From: JAHEZL01 sp046074525
Lineage (GTDB): Bacteria > Bacteroidota > Bacteroidia > Flavobacteriales_C > GCA-002722245
NCBI GenBank assembly: GCA_046074525.1
Contig: JBJTOK010000010.1
Location: forward strand, 104,987 to 168,986
Direction: 5' to 3'
DNA length: 64,000 nt
The translations under genes and the position numbers were made by a program. Shown here in pieces: positions 50,669 through 59,204 of this stretch. Position 1 is the stretch's first letter; each line of letters begins with the position of its first letter. The notes under the pieces are model-generated. The model saw nothing but the letters and a program-made list of their open reading frames with translations, ran no database searches and was not told where the DNA came from.

Positions 50669-50692
50669 CAGGAAAGCAGCAGAATCCCAAAA

Positions 50693-50968
50693 TCAGAGAA
50701 AAGAGGTTGGGGCACCCGGGACTTCTCTGAAGCTTACTATAACCAGGATTTTTTCAGTGTACACTCTTGAACCTGAACTTGCATTTACCAGATAGGAACC
50801 TTTATCGAGCTCTACATTCAAGGCTATTGATGATTTGGTAATGCCGAGGTGGGAATATATTTCGCGACCTACCATGTCACACACCCATATCTTAGTCATG
50901 CACCCCTTGAAATACGCCATATCCAGAACCGGAATTTGTCCGACAAGTCTCACAGAAATCCTTTGCAT
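50693..50968 (-). pseudogene. T9SS sorting-domain fragment
   Basis: A 91-residue ORF whose centre, from KIWVCDMVGREIYSH through LDKGSYLVNASS to YTEKILV, matches the pattern of a T9SS type A C-terminal sorting domain (strand, D-x-x-G-R, then G-x-Y, then K-x-x-V). There is no signal peptide or passenger domain, so it cannot be secreted as it stands. It is probably the leftover 3' end of a cargo gene, although a small expressed protein cannot be excluded, since it lies 94 bases after the LytTR gene and just before a leftward terminator. Confidence 0.5.
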
Positions 50969-51064
50969 AAAAGTTAATTAGTGCAACGAAATTAATAAGG
51001 TTAGCAATACTTTCGGAGAGAGATGAGGTGAAACGGACAAATTGCAAAGCGAAGCGGACAGAAG

Positions 51065-51811
51065 TTATTCTCCCGACATCCACTTCAAAAATGCGCTTGC
51101 CTTTTCTTTGCTCACAGTGATCTTTTCCCTGAAATCGAGAACAGGAAGGAGCGTGAGTGTACGGTTGAGATTTTTAAGAATTTCCTTCCCTGATTTACGC
51201 TGCAGCAGAAACTGACGGTTAACCCGGTAAAAATCTTTTCCGGCTTCCTGTTCTATTTGTTCCAGTGTTTGACTCAACGCGTAGCTCCTGCCTGTACAAT
51301 CAGCAACGTAAGTGACTTCATTCTGAATATAAAAGAGCGCTATTTCCTCCCAGGCCAAAGGAATCATCTTGCCATTATAATGCACTACAATTTTTTTTTG
51401 CCGACGAAAAATAGAAGAAAGCACTTCTATATTTTTTTGTTGCTGTAAAATATGAAAACTCAATTTTTCAAATTTCACGATAGCACGTTCTATTCTTTCT
51501 GCGTTAAATGGCTTCAAAATAAAATCGATGCCATTGGCTTCAAAAGCATCTAAAGAATACTGTTCATAAGCGGCACAGAAGATCACTGGCGCAGTAATTT
51601 CCACTTCATCAAAAATATCGAAACAGGTACCGTCACCTAAGTTCACATCGGAAAAAACAAGATCATAAGATGAATTGTTTTTGAAATAAGAAACGGCCTC
51701 TGCCACCGAAGAAAGAATAGTGTGTACTTTATAATCTGCACAACTCCGCTCAATAGCATCAGCCAGATTAAGCGCCACATATTTTTCATCTTCTATAATA
51801 ATGACATTCAT
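51065..51811 (-). CDS. LytTR-family response regulator
   Basis: A 248-residue response regulator. The receiver domain (residues 1-120) has the acidic pair ED at 7-8, phospho-acceptor Asp55 in LVFSDVNLGDG and Lys in FILKPF. The C-terminal LytTR DNA-binding domain (about 140-245) has LAWEEIALFYIQNEVTYVAD, FYRVNRQFLLQ and LLPVLDFREKITVSKEKA. Its start overlaps the kinase stop by 4 bases, so they are one two-component unit. The target genes are not known; the kinase partner is frameshifted. Confidence 0.92.
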   Translation of the reverse strand: MNVIIIEDEKYVALNLADAIERSCADYKVHTILSSVAEAVSYFKNNSSYDLVFSDVNLGDGTCFDIFDEVEITAPVIFCAAYEQYSLDAFEANGIDFILKPFNAERIERAIVKFEKLSFHILQQQKNIEVLSSIFRRQKKIVVHYNGKMIPLAWEEIALFYIQNEVTYVADCTGRSYALSQTLEQIEQEAGKDFYRVNRQFLLQRKSGKEILKNLNRTLTLLPVLDFREKITVSKEKASAFLKWMSGE

Positions 51812-53262
51812 GGCTCGAGTAATTTTAATTTCACAACAAAGCGAATCTCAGTTTCCTCTATCGTAATGCCGCTTCCACAAAGCAATTTGCAGCGTTCATT
51901 CAAATTATGCAAGCCTATCCTGGTAGAATTCTCCACTTGCTTTTTCTTTTGCAGGTTATTACTGATTTCTATGTGACCAGCTGTAAAAACAATTTTGATA
52001 CACAAAGGATTTTCCTGCGTAAGTACGTTGTGCTTAATGGCATTTTCCACTAGTGTTACCAGAGAAAAATAAGGCAACCTGAAATTTTTAAACGCAGAAT
52101 AATCAGCAATATCATTGCGCAAAGCCTGACTGAAACGAACTTCCTGCAAGTATAAATAATTATTAAGCACTTGCATTTCCTCTTCCATCGTCACTATTCC
52201 TTTATCGTTTTTAAGACTTGTTCTCATGAATTCCGAAAGGTGATTGATAAATATTTCAGCCTTGTCAGGGTCATGTCTACTCAGATACTTCATTGTTTCA
52301 AAAGTGTTGAAAATGAAATGCGGATTCACCTGATTTTTCAATAGTTTGTATTCGGCTTCGAGATTAAAAAACTCCAGCTGTTCGTTTTCCTTCTTCAGGA
52401 AGCGCAATCGCTGCGCCAATCCGAAAGAGAAGAACATATACTCTATCACCATACCGAAATAAAGAATATACACCAGGAAAATTTCCAGCAAAGGTTTATC
52501 AGACGAATATTCGTACAATCCCAACTCCCTGAAAATGGAGATCACAATAGTGAGCAGAAAAATACTGTAACCAGTAAGAAAAGTGTAAGCGGGCTTGAAC
52601 TTTCTTATGGCAGCACGCAGTGCAGCGATGTAGATAAGCGCAAAGGGAACTATATAAAAAAAGCTATACACAGCATCAGAAAAAACATATTCCTTGACAA
52701 TAAATATGGGTAAAAAAGTAAGCAATGAAAACACTATGAATTTCTTCATGCGACGGTCGTACCTGTCCATTTCAAAAAAATGGAAAGTGTAAAAACTGAA
52801 TGCCACCACGGTAAGTATCCGCGAAAGATTGTCGACATACACTCCTACAAAGCTATGTGAAGGCCAAAGGAACTGCAGGGCAATTCCATCCTGGAGGGCG
52901 CAGGTAAACAAGCCACTGAGCACAAAGAGCACGTAATGGAGATATAGTTTTTCCCTCGTGTTGATGAAAATCATCAGATTGTACAAAAGCACAAAAATCA
53001 GGATACCGTAAAAGAGTCCGAGACCCAAATATTCCCTGGTAGCATATGAAGTAAAATATCTTGTGGAACGAATATTCGACAAAAGATTCAGCTCCCATTC
53101 ATCCTGCACTTTAATATAAAAACATTAGAACTATCGGCAAACACCGCCACATTGCGCGGAAGCATGTGAAAATTCTCACTGATACTTGATATATCAATGA
53201 CTTCCTGAGTAAAGGCACAGTGAGTAAGGAAGAAGAAAATAAGTAGTAGTAGTTTCCTCATG
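51808..53262 (-). pseudogene. 7TMR-DISM sensor histidine kinase (LytS type), frameshifted
   Basis: The frame open from GTG 53109 encodes 433 residues: seven membrane helices (about 15-215), a coiled linker and a LytS-type kinase with NQVNPHFIFNTFE (phospho-His) and an ATPase domain (SLVTLVENAIKHNV). A signal peptide and short sensor segment (MRKLLLLIFFFLTHCAFTQ ... VAVFADSSNVF) lie directly upstream from ATG 53262 in another frame. One extra T in the T5 run at 53118-53122 joins the two as NVFYIKVQDEWELN, giving about 484 residues. So the gene has a one-base deletion, or the assembly has an error there. The truncated product would lack its signal peptide. Confidence 0.8.
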
Positions 53263-53275
53263 GGATAAAAATATA

Positions 53276-53304
53276 AAAGACTACCATTCAGCGGTAGTCT
53301 TTTA
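53276..53304 (-). terminator. Rho-independent terminator after the DUF3078 gene
   Basis: Perfect 11-bp stem AAAAGACTACC / GGTAGTCTTTT with a 7-base loop and a T-rich continuation on the - strand. It separates the DUF3078 gene from the sensor kinase. Confidence 0.88.
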
Positions 53305-53329
53305 CTAAAAAACTCATTTACTGAGTATG

Positions 53330-54253
53330 CTAAAACTTATGCGATAAGCCGATGCCCAATACTTCCTTGAATTGTGTTCGCGGACCGAACTGATCGAAGT
53401 TACCATCAATGTCTTTATGTGTTCCCACCTTCACATCATCATCATAAATGAGCGATGCGGTGATAGTAGCCGAAATATACTTATTCACTTTGAAGGTAAG
53501 AATGCTTTCCCACGTTATATCAATATTTTCAGGATTCCTGAGATAGTTGGAAAAGAAATCAGCCTTCGTCTTGAAATTGACATTTTTCATGATGTCTTTC
53601 TGGAAGGACAACTTAAGATAAGCTCCAGCCTCAGAACGCATCCTCTTTCCCGGATCAACACCGAAAGCCCCTGCATCCGACAAGGTTTTGTCCATCACAA
53701 AAGTAGCTTTGATACTCACTGGGGCGAAGAACAGCGAATACATACTTCCGAACTTTTTATCAATTCCTATTGCGCCAATAAAATAGGCGGGAGCCATGAA
53801 ACGGGAAATAACATCAGTACCGCCAGCAGTGGCAAAACCATCGGCAAACTGCGTTTTGAAGTTGATTAACGCTGAGTAGTACCAGCCTTTTCCCGCAAGT
53901 TGGCCAAATTTTGAATCGATATCGAATTTATCATCTGTCTTTATAAAGCCCATATCATCGCGCACCAAAAAACCATAGCCACTGGTAAGGTTGTTTTCCC
54001 AGGTAAAATCATTTTTCTTATAACTTAAGCGCAGAGATACCAATCCATTAAGGGCATACGAATTATTTCCACCGGCTGCCCAGTTGAAAAAAGCCGACTG
54101 CGCTAAATTAAGATTTGTATTGCCGCTGAATTTCCAGCCATCCATGGTATCGGCATTGATTTCTTTTAATCTTTTTTCCTGGTCGGCGTCCAGTTGTGCA
54201 TTCATCACCGATGTAGACAAAAAGGCAAATAAGAGGGTAATTTTAAATTTCAT
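53330..54253 (-). CDS. DUF3078 outer-membrane beta-barrel protein
   Basis: A 307-residue protein with a signal peptide (MKFKITLLFAFLSTSVMNAQ) and a barrel of alternating strands. GWKFSGNTNLNLAQSAFFNWAAGGNNSYALNG is the DUF3078 signature, followed by FTWENNLTSGYGFLV and a final aromatic strand LGIGLSHKF suited to BamA recognition. Function unknown. Monocistronic: terminator after, 205-base gap before, in which I see no gene. Confidence 0.85.
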   Translation of the reverse strand: MKFKITLLFAFLSTSVMNAQLDADQEKRLKEINADTMDGWKFSGNTNLNLAQSAFFNWAAGGNNSYALNGLVSLRLSYKKNDFTWENNLTSGYGFLVRDDMGFIKTDDKFDIDSKFGQLAGKGWYYSALINFKTQFADGFATAGGTDVISRFMAPAYFIGAIGIDKKFGSMYSLFFAPVSIKATFVMDKTLSDAGAFGVDPGKRMRSEAGAYLKLSFQKDIMKNVNFKTKADFFSNYLRNPENIDITWESILTFKVNKYISATITASLIYDDDVKVGTHKDIDGNFDQFGPRTQFKEVLGIGLSHKF

Positions 54254-54457
54254 GGCGGATGTTTTTTTGCGCGCAAAGAAATAAAAATCCCGGCATTCAG
54301 AAAAACCTCCGGCAGTTTTATCTTATTAATTTTATTCTTTTGATAAATCTTTCTCCATCGCAACTAAAAGCCCTTTGTACTGATTATCCCTTTGAGATGC
54401 CTTAAAAGATGAGGCGATTGAATCAAAGAACTTATCTATTAATTCAACAAATATTCT

Positions 54458-55015
54458 TCAAACTCTCAGCGATCCGCGAAATCCTCTAGCAGCATAATAA
54501 GATTCCGCACCATTGTGATATAGAAAAACAGTATTGTAACGACGATCGCAAAAAAGCGCACCACCCAGCTTCCTGATTTTCGCCGGTGTTTGTACCCAGC
54601 TTGATGTTTTCATGTCAAACTCACCCAATTCCTGCAAAGTGCGATACTCTTCTTCCGTTAACATCTCAATGTCCATTGCTTCAGCCATAGCCATTGCACT
54701 GCTTTTTGGCTTATTCTCCTTTCTAGATAACAGGGCTGCTGCATCGTAACACAAACTTCTGCGCTCTTTCGGACTTTCAGCGGAGCAATCGAAGAAAACA
54801 TATTCATTTGTCGCATTATCGTATGCTACAACATCAGGCTCACCACCTGTGCTTTCCATTTCGTTGAGCGACCATAATTTTTCGGGACTGGCTTGCAGCT
54901 TTGCCTGCACCTTTAACCACTCCAATCCTTTATGGCGATTGGCATTTTTCTCAAAACGGGTTTTCAATATCTTGAGCAAGTCTTCGCGTTCGGTAGCCGA
55001 TAAATTCTTTTTCAT
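54458..55015 (-). CDS. DUF4256 family protein
   Basis: A 185-residue cytoplasmic protein matching DUF4256: LLKILKTRFEKNANRHKGLEW, MESTGGEPDVVAYD, VFFDCSAESPKERRSLCYDA and a C-terminal CDRRYNTVFLYHNGAESYYAARGFRG. No function is known and no catalytic motif is clear. Last gene of the ArsR - SRPBCC - DoxX - YdeI-like - DUF4256 operon, which is presumably controlled by the ArsR protein. Confidence 0.85.
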   Translation of the reverse strand: MKKNLSATEREDLLKILKTRFEKNANRHKGLEWLKVQAKLQASPEKLWSLNEMESTGGEPDVVAYDNATNEYVFFDCSAESPKERRSLCYDAAALLSRKENKPKSSAMAMAEAMDIEMLTEEEYRTLQELGEFDMKTSSWVQTPAKIRKLGGALFCDRRYNTVFLYHNGAESYYAARGFRGSLRV

Positions 55016-55026
55016 GTTATTAGGTT

Positions 55027-55605
55027 TTAATCATCCAGGCCTTTCCCCTTGAGGATTTGCGGAATGTATTTTTCAATTCTTGTTTCACGTGTTTTCGCTT
55101 GCTTAGCCGAAGAAAAATGAAGTAAATACGCTCTTTGTCGGCCAGGTGTTAATGCTTCAAAAGCGTTCTTCAAAGCGCGATTTTTATCCAGCACTTTTTG
55201 AAATTCTTCGGGAACAGCAAATTCCTTTGTCTTTTTCAGGGGCACTTTTAATCCCGCCCTTTCCACTTCAATAGCCTGATAAATATAAGCTTTCAGGACA
55301 GCTTCCAGATTTATTATTTCCTTCAGAGAAGTAAAACGAATCTGTCGAGCGGCTTGCACATTTTCTGTTTGCTGAATTAAAATGTTGTCGGTATCCTTCA
55401 GTAAAGCGCCTTTGAAAAACAGAAAAGCACAATACTCTTTGAACACGTGAATTAAAACGATGTTACCTTTCTGAAATATGTAAGCCGGGCATCCCCATTT
55501 CAATTCTTCAACCAATCCGCAATCCAAAGCAACTGTCCTCAGATGAGCAATTTCCTTCTTCCACTTTTCTTCTTTATTGAAATACCAATCTACTTTAGGG
55601 TTCAT
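55027..55605 (-). CDS. YdeI/OmpD-associated-family (DUF1801-type) protein
   Basis: About 192 residues from the ATG at 55605 (MNPKVDWYFN). The N-terminal half (about 1-105) is a DUF1801/YdhG-like fold with ELKWGCPAYIFQKGNIVLIHVFKEYCAFLFFKG. The C-terminal third has the YdeI motif LTPGRQRAYLLHFSSAKQAKTRETRIEKYIPQIL. In other bacteria YdeI-type proteins are linked to peptide/bacteriocin tolerance, but the biochemical role is unclear. The frame runs up to 55647, but that part overlaps the DoxX gene and lacks the conserved start. Part of the ArsR operon. Confidence 0.85.
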   Translation of the reverse strand: MNPKVDWYFNKEEKWKKEIAHLRTVALDCGLVEELKWGCPAYIFQKGNIVLIHVFKEYCAFLFFKGALLKDTDNILIQQTENVQAARQIRFTSLKEIINLEAVLKAYIYQAIEVERAGLKVPLKKTKEFAVPEEFQKVLDKNRALKNAFEALTPGRQRAYLLHFSSAKQAKTRETRIEKYIPQILKGKGLDD

Positions 55606-55610
55606 AGTGA

Positions 55611-55982
55611 TTAATTTACTTTTCTGCCTGCAGGTCTGAAATACCAAGATACGACAGTAAGAACGAGTAGCAATACCGGCCCGAAATATTCCATGGCTTC
55701 ATCTCCCACCGCTGCATGCGAAAAAATCGCGCCAGACGCCACGAAAAAGAAACCTGCATAAGCCCATTCCTTTGCCACGGGAAATTTAGGCAGCAATATT
55801 GTCAGCACTCCCAGCATTTTCCAGCTACCGATTATGGTGAGAAAATACAGCGGATAGCCTAAACGTGTCATCATGACGACTTCCTCCGGCAATTTGATTA
55901 ATTGTACAATCCCGCTGGACACCATTCCTAAGCAAAGCCAGATGGTAGCTACCCAATAAATAATTTTATTTCTCTTGTCCAT
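55611..55982 (-). CDS. DoxX-family membrane protein
   Basis: A 123-residue protein with four membrane helices (IIYWVATIWLCLGMVSSGIVQL, LYFLTIIGSWKMLGVLTILL, WAYAGFFFVASGAIFSHA, YFGPVLLLVLTVVSWY). FPVAKEWAYAGFFF and the short loops are DoxX-like. The role is unknown; relatives form quinone- or thiosulfate-related membrane subunits or respond to stress. Part of the ArsR operon. A second DoxX-like gene sits at 61667 beside another repressor. Confidence 0.8.
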   Translation of the reverse strand: MDKRNKIIYWVATIWLCLGMVSSGIVQLIKLPEEVVMMTRLGYPLYFLTIIGSWKMLGVLTILLPKFPVAKEWAYAGFFFVASGAIFSHAAVGDEAMEYFGPVLLLVLTVVSWYFRPAGRKVN

Positions 55983-55983
55983 A

Positions 55984-56448
55984 TTATTTTAGTTTGATTA
56001 ATATTTCCTGAATGCGGTTGTGCGCCATGTTGATACCTTGCGCAAAAGGCAGCTTCAATAATTGATCGCGGAGCGCCACGGATTTATATATCACTTGCAT
56101 TGTAAGTTTGCTTGTGTCATTGGTAAGTTTTTCAAATTCCAGAAACTCGAGCTGAGCACCAAAAGGAGCGTTCACCATTTCAAAAGTCCGCGTGATTTTA
56201 TGGTTCGGGACAAAATCGTGGATAGTTCCGTGAAAGCCGTGTTTATTGCCCTTTGGATCGGTAGTTTCAAACTGGTAAGATCCGTGTTTTTTACTTTCGA
56301 GCTTGAGCACTTTAGTACCCATCCATTGTTCTACTATTTCAGCCTCTTCATAAGCTTTAAACAACAGCTCCAAAGGCAAATCAAATTCTCTTGTAATCAC
56401 TATTTCCTGTTTGCCGTCTTCAGCGTGGATTTTTGTTTTCTGTTCCAT
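55984..56448 (-). CDS. SRPBCC/AHSA1-domain protein
   Basis: A 154-residue protein of the START-like AHSA1 group: EIVITREFDLPLELLFKAYEEAEIVEQWMG at the N-terminus and PNHKITRTFEMVNAPFGAQLEFLEFEKL in the core. This fold binds hydrophobic ligands. It follows arsR by one base and precedes the DoxX gene by one base in the operon, so it is very likely induced with them. Confidence 0.87.
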   Translation of the reverse strand: MEQKTKIHAEDGKQEIVITREFDLPLELLFKAYEEAEIVEQWMGTKVLKLESKKHGSYQFETTDPKGNKHGFHGTIHDFVPNHKITRTFEMVNAPFGAQLEFLEFEKLTNDTSKLTMQVIYKSVALRDQLLKLPFAQGINMAHNRIQEILIKLK

Positions 56449-56449
56449 A

Positions 56450-56770
56450 TTACTTGCGTTTGTATTTATTCATGACTGCCTCTAGTTTATTGAAGCGTGC
56501 TTCCCACATCTGGCGGAAAGGCTCTAGGAAATCGGCGATTTCTCTCATCTTTTCAGGATTGAGATGATAGTATATTTCTCTTCCGCTTTGCTCTTGACTA
56601 AGCAATTCACATTCGGTGAGAATTTGCAGATGCTTGGAAATAGTCGGACGCGCACTATCGAAATTAGCTGCAATGGCACCGGCGGTCATCGATTGCGAAG
56701 CCACCAACAATAAAATTGCCCTTCTTGAAGGATCGGCTATGGCCTGAAACACATCTCGTCTTAAATTCAT
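56450..56770 (-). CDS. ArsR-family transcriptional repressor
   Basis: A 106-residue winged-helix regulator: VFQAIADPSRRAILLLVASQSMTAGAIA, recognition helix DSARPTISKHLQILTECELL and wing SQEQSGREIYYHLNP. There are no cysteine pairs in the places used by ArsR or CadC, so it probably does not sense a metal; it resembles the SdpR/YdfF-like ArsRs that sit before SRPBCC genes. It likely represses its own operon through the two palindromes directly upstream. Confidence 0.92.
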   Translation of the reverse strand: MNLRRDVFQAIADPSRRAILLLVASQSMTAGAIAANFDSARPTISKHLQILTECELLSQEQSGREIYYHLNPEKMREIADFLEPFRQMWEARFNKLEAVMNKYKRK

Positions 56771-56772
56771 TT

Positions 56773-56814
56773 GTAGCTATTTGACTACCAATATATATGT
56801 AGTTATTTAGCTAC
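56773..56814. promoter_or_regulatory. twin operator palindromes for the ArsR operon
   Basis: Two 16-base palindromes, GTAGCTATTTGACTAC (56773-56788) and GTAGTTATTTAGCTAC (56799-56814), lie with centres 26 bases apart immediately before the arsR start codon. The spacing and the shared GTAG-N8-CTAC form fit binding of two dimers on the same face. A near -7 (TATATTGG on the - strand) lies between them. Confidence 0.72.
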
Positions 56815-56854
56815 GCAATTTTTTGAGATTTTTATTTTTGACTGGAATCGTATG

Positions 56855-58018
56855 CTAAAAAGAAATATCAAAGAATTCTTTCTTCAATATGCCTTCATAC
56901 TTAGCTTTTTTAATGCCTTCCACGATTTGCTTCGAAGCATTTTTTTCTCCGTAAGGATTGATGACTTTTTTCACCTTCTTTTTGAAATCAGGAGAGAATG
57001 CCTGATTAATTGCCTGCACAATGGATTTATATTCAGGATCGCAATCAATAACACTTTTGGCTTTAATCCTTCCTTTTTGCCTGTCGCCGATATTCACAGT
57101 TGGAATTTTGAAAGAAGGAGCTTCAATAAGTCCGCTGGAAGAATTCCCTATCACCACATCAACATATTTCAATGCCGATAAATAATTCAGTTGTCCCATG
57201 CTGACAAAAGCTACTGATGTTTTAGGATGTTGCTTGACAAACTCATCGATTAAACTAATGACAATTCTCCCGTCAGTATCGGCATTGGGTTTAGTAAACA
57301 CAATGTTCATGTCACGGTATTCTTCCAAAGCCTTCAATAAATTTTTGAATTGGTATTCTACCGATTTCTTTTCCAGTGTCACCGGATGGAAGGTCACTAA
57401 CACATTTCTTGCCGCTAACTTCAACCCTAAAACCTTTTCGAAAGCCGGCTTCTCCAGCAATTTCAACCGATTAATATTTTCAATGCCCAATGCTCCTACA
57501 TTGAAAACGCTCTTGGGATTTTCCCCCAATTGAATTACTCTTTTCCTGTATTCCTCCGTGGAGGTAAAATGAAGATGCGACATTTTTGTAATGGAATGTC
57601 GTATCGATTCATCCATCACTCCTATCGTGGACTCACCGCCATGGCAATGAGCCACCGGAATTCTGGAAATCATAGCAGCACTAACCGCAGAAAAAATCTC
57701 AAAGCGATCTCCCAAAACAAGAATCAGATCAGGAGCCAGATCTTCATAGGCTTCGGCAAAGGATATCTGCGCTAAACCCATAGACTTTGAAATGGCCACG
57801 GGTGTATCCGAAGAAAGCAGGATTTCTATTTTTTTGCTGATGGTAAACCCATCTTTCTCTATGAGTTTATATGTTAAGCCAAACTCTGGTGATAAATGCA
57901 TGCCCGTAGCAATAATCTGCAGTTCTAAAGACCTGTCCTGCTGAATAGTTTTCATCACCCAATACAACAAACCATATTCAGCTCGGGTTCCGGTTACAAC
58001 ACAAATTTTCATAGGCAT
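56855..58018 (-). CDS. neuC: UDP-N-acetylglucosamine 2-epimerase (hydrolysing)
   Basis: A 387-residue GT-B-fold enzyme: VVTGTRAEYGLLYWVMKTIQ (N-terminal signature), DLILVLGDRFEIFSAVSAA, HCHGGESTIGVMDESIRHSITKMSHLHF, and VIGNSSSGLIEAPSFKIPTVNIGDRQKGR near the C-terminus. It converts UDP-GlcNAc to ManNAc and UDP, the first step toward sialic acid or a related nonulosonate. It follows neuB by 17 bases. No CMP-nonulosonate synthetase (NeuA) is in this window. Confidence 0.92.
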   Translation of the reverse strand: MPMKICVVTGTRAEYGLLYWVMKTIQQDRSLELQIIATGMHLSPEFGLTYKLIEKDGFTISKKIEILLSSDTPVAISKSMGLAQISFAEAYEDLAPDLILVLGDRFEIFSAVSAAMISRIPVAHCHGGESTIGVMDESIRHSITKMSHLHFTSTEEYRKRVIQLGENPKSVFNVGALGIENINRLKLLEKPAFEKVLGLKLAARNVLVTFHPVTLEKKSVEYQFKNLLKALEEYRDMNIVFTKPNADTDGRIVISLIDEFVKQHPKTSVAFVSMGQLNYLSALKYVDVVIGNSSSGLIEAPSFKIPTVNIGDRQKGRIKAKSVIDCDPEYKSIVQAINQAFSPDFKKKVKKVINPYGEKNASKQIVEGIKKAKYEGILKKEFFDISF

Positions 58019-58035
58019 ATCAATTACTTACTGAA

Positions 58036-59055
58036 TTATTCGCTGAGATCATCCCAGCTTAATTTATGGTTTTCTTTCAGGTCAAGTTTCAATTTCCTCC
58101 CAAGCACTTTAGGCAGATCCATAGGAGAAATTCCATCGCCAGGGCGCAACATTTGCAAATCCGCTTCTGTCAGCATGGAATGCTTAGCCACAGCCTTGCT
58201 CAGGTGAATACTCTTGCGGGCGATACTGATGTTTTTTATTTCCGAAGGAGAAGGTACTTTATCGGCGCGCCCCAATGCTTTTTCAATATTACGGATGCTT
58301 TTCACCATTTGAATGAGTTCAGCTGGCTCCAGAGAAGCTTTATGATCGGGCCCCTCCATGGTTTTATCCAGAGTGAAATGCTTTTCAATCATACAGGCGC
58401 CCAGCGCCACTGCAGCAATAGGAACTTCTATTCCCGCAGTATGATCAGAATAGCCAACCTTCACGCCAAAATGATTTCCTATAAACTGCATTGCTTTTAA
58501 ATTAACGTCTTCAAAAGGCGTAGGATACTCGGTATTGCAATGAAGAACTGTGATACTATCAAGAGAAGTTCCATTTTCTACCACCACTGCCAAGGCTCGC
58601 TCAATATCTTCCATAGTGCTCATTCCTGTGGAAATAATCATCTTTTTCCTGAAACCGGCAAGCTTCTTCAAAAATGGCAGATTGGTAATTTCTCCTGAAG
58701 GAACCTTGAAATATTCTACACCCAAACTGTAAAGTAAATCTGCACTATCCAGATCAAAGGCAGTAGATAAGAAATTCACCTTCTTTTGCCTGCAATGCTG
58801 TATCAATATATCATGATCCTCCAGACTAAGCTCAAGTTTCTTAAGCATATCAAACTGAGCTCCCAGCTGCTGATTCATGTTGGCCATCTGATAATCCGCC
58901 ATAGCAGCTGTTCTGGTCACTAATTTTTCTGATTTAAAACTCTGGAATTTCACATAATCCACACCTGCTTCCGCAGCAACATCGATTAACTTTTTCGCCA
59001 GATCAATATTTCCGTTGTGGTTTACTCCTGCTTCAGCGATAATTATTGTTTTCAA
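58036..59055 (-). CDS. neuB: N-acetylneuraminate synthase
   Basis: About 339 residues from the TTG at 59055, which has a Shine-Dalgarno GGAG five bases upstream and gives the standard start MKTIIIAEAGVNHNG. The frame continues to 59181, but the added residues are not conserved-looking. TIM-barrel part: DYVKFQSFKSEKLVT, FDLDSADLL, MIISTGMSTMEDIE, LHCNTEYPTP, GYSDHTAGIEV and IEKHFTLDKTMEGPDH. A C-terminal SAF (antifreeze-like) domain follows (LRPGDGISPMDLPKVLG). It condenses PEP with ManNAc or a related sugar. Confidence 0.92.
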   Translation of the reverse strand: MKTIIIAEAGVNHNGNIDLAKKLIDVAAEAGVDYVKFQSFKSEKLVTRTAAMADYQMANMNQQLGAQFDMLKKLELSLEDHDILIQHCRQKKVNFLSTAFDLDSADLLYSLGVEYFKVPSGEITNLPFLKKLAGFRKKMIISTGMSTMEDIERALAVVVENGTSLDSITVLHCNTEYPTPFEDVNLKAMQFIGNHFGVKVGYSDHTAGIEVPIAAVALGACMIEKHFTLDKTMEGPDHKASLEPAELIQMVKSIRNIEKALGRADKVPSPSEIKNISIARKSIHLSKAVAKHSMLTEADLQMLRPGDGISPMDLPKVLGRKLKLDLKENHKLSWDDLSE

Positions 59056-59162
59056 TTCACTCCATTTTATGCAACTAAAATAGCATTTTTTATAGAATTC
59101 AGTGTGAATAAAAAGGGAGGACAAGAATCTATTTGGTGGGGCTCTGTAGTCATTTATTTTTA

Positions 59163-59170
59163 TACATTTG
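59163..59170 (+). promoter_or_regulatory. -7 promoter element (TACATTTG)
   Basis: Exact TAnnTTTG, 34 bases before the T9SS protein start. TTTG at 59132-59135 is a possible -33 but the spacing (27) is long. Confidence 0.5.
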
Positions 59171-59204
59171 AACGCAGCCAATTAATCTACCAAATGCCAA
59201 AAAA

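Noticed and set aside
50892..51083. A 63-residue frame overlapping the LytTR gene end and the sorting-domain fragment
   Set aside because: No family or signal, no start context, and it overlaps a better-supported gene.
53109..53109. GTG as the true start of the sensor kinase
   Set aside because: It would remove the signal peptide and sensor segment that are encoded directly upstream in the next frame; a one-base slip explains both parts better.
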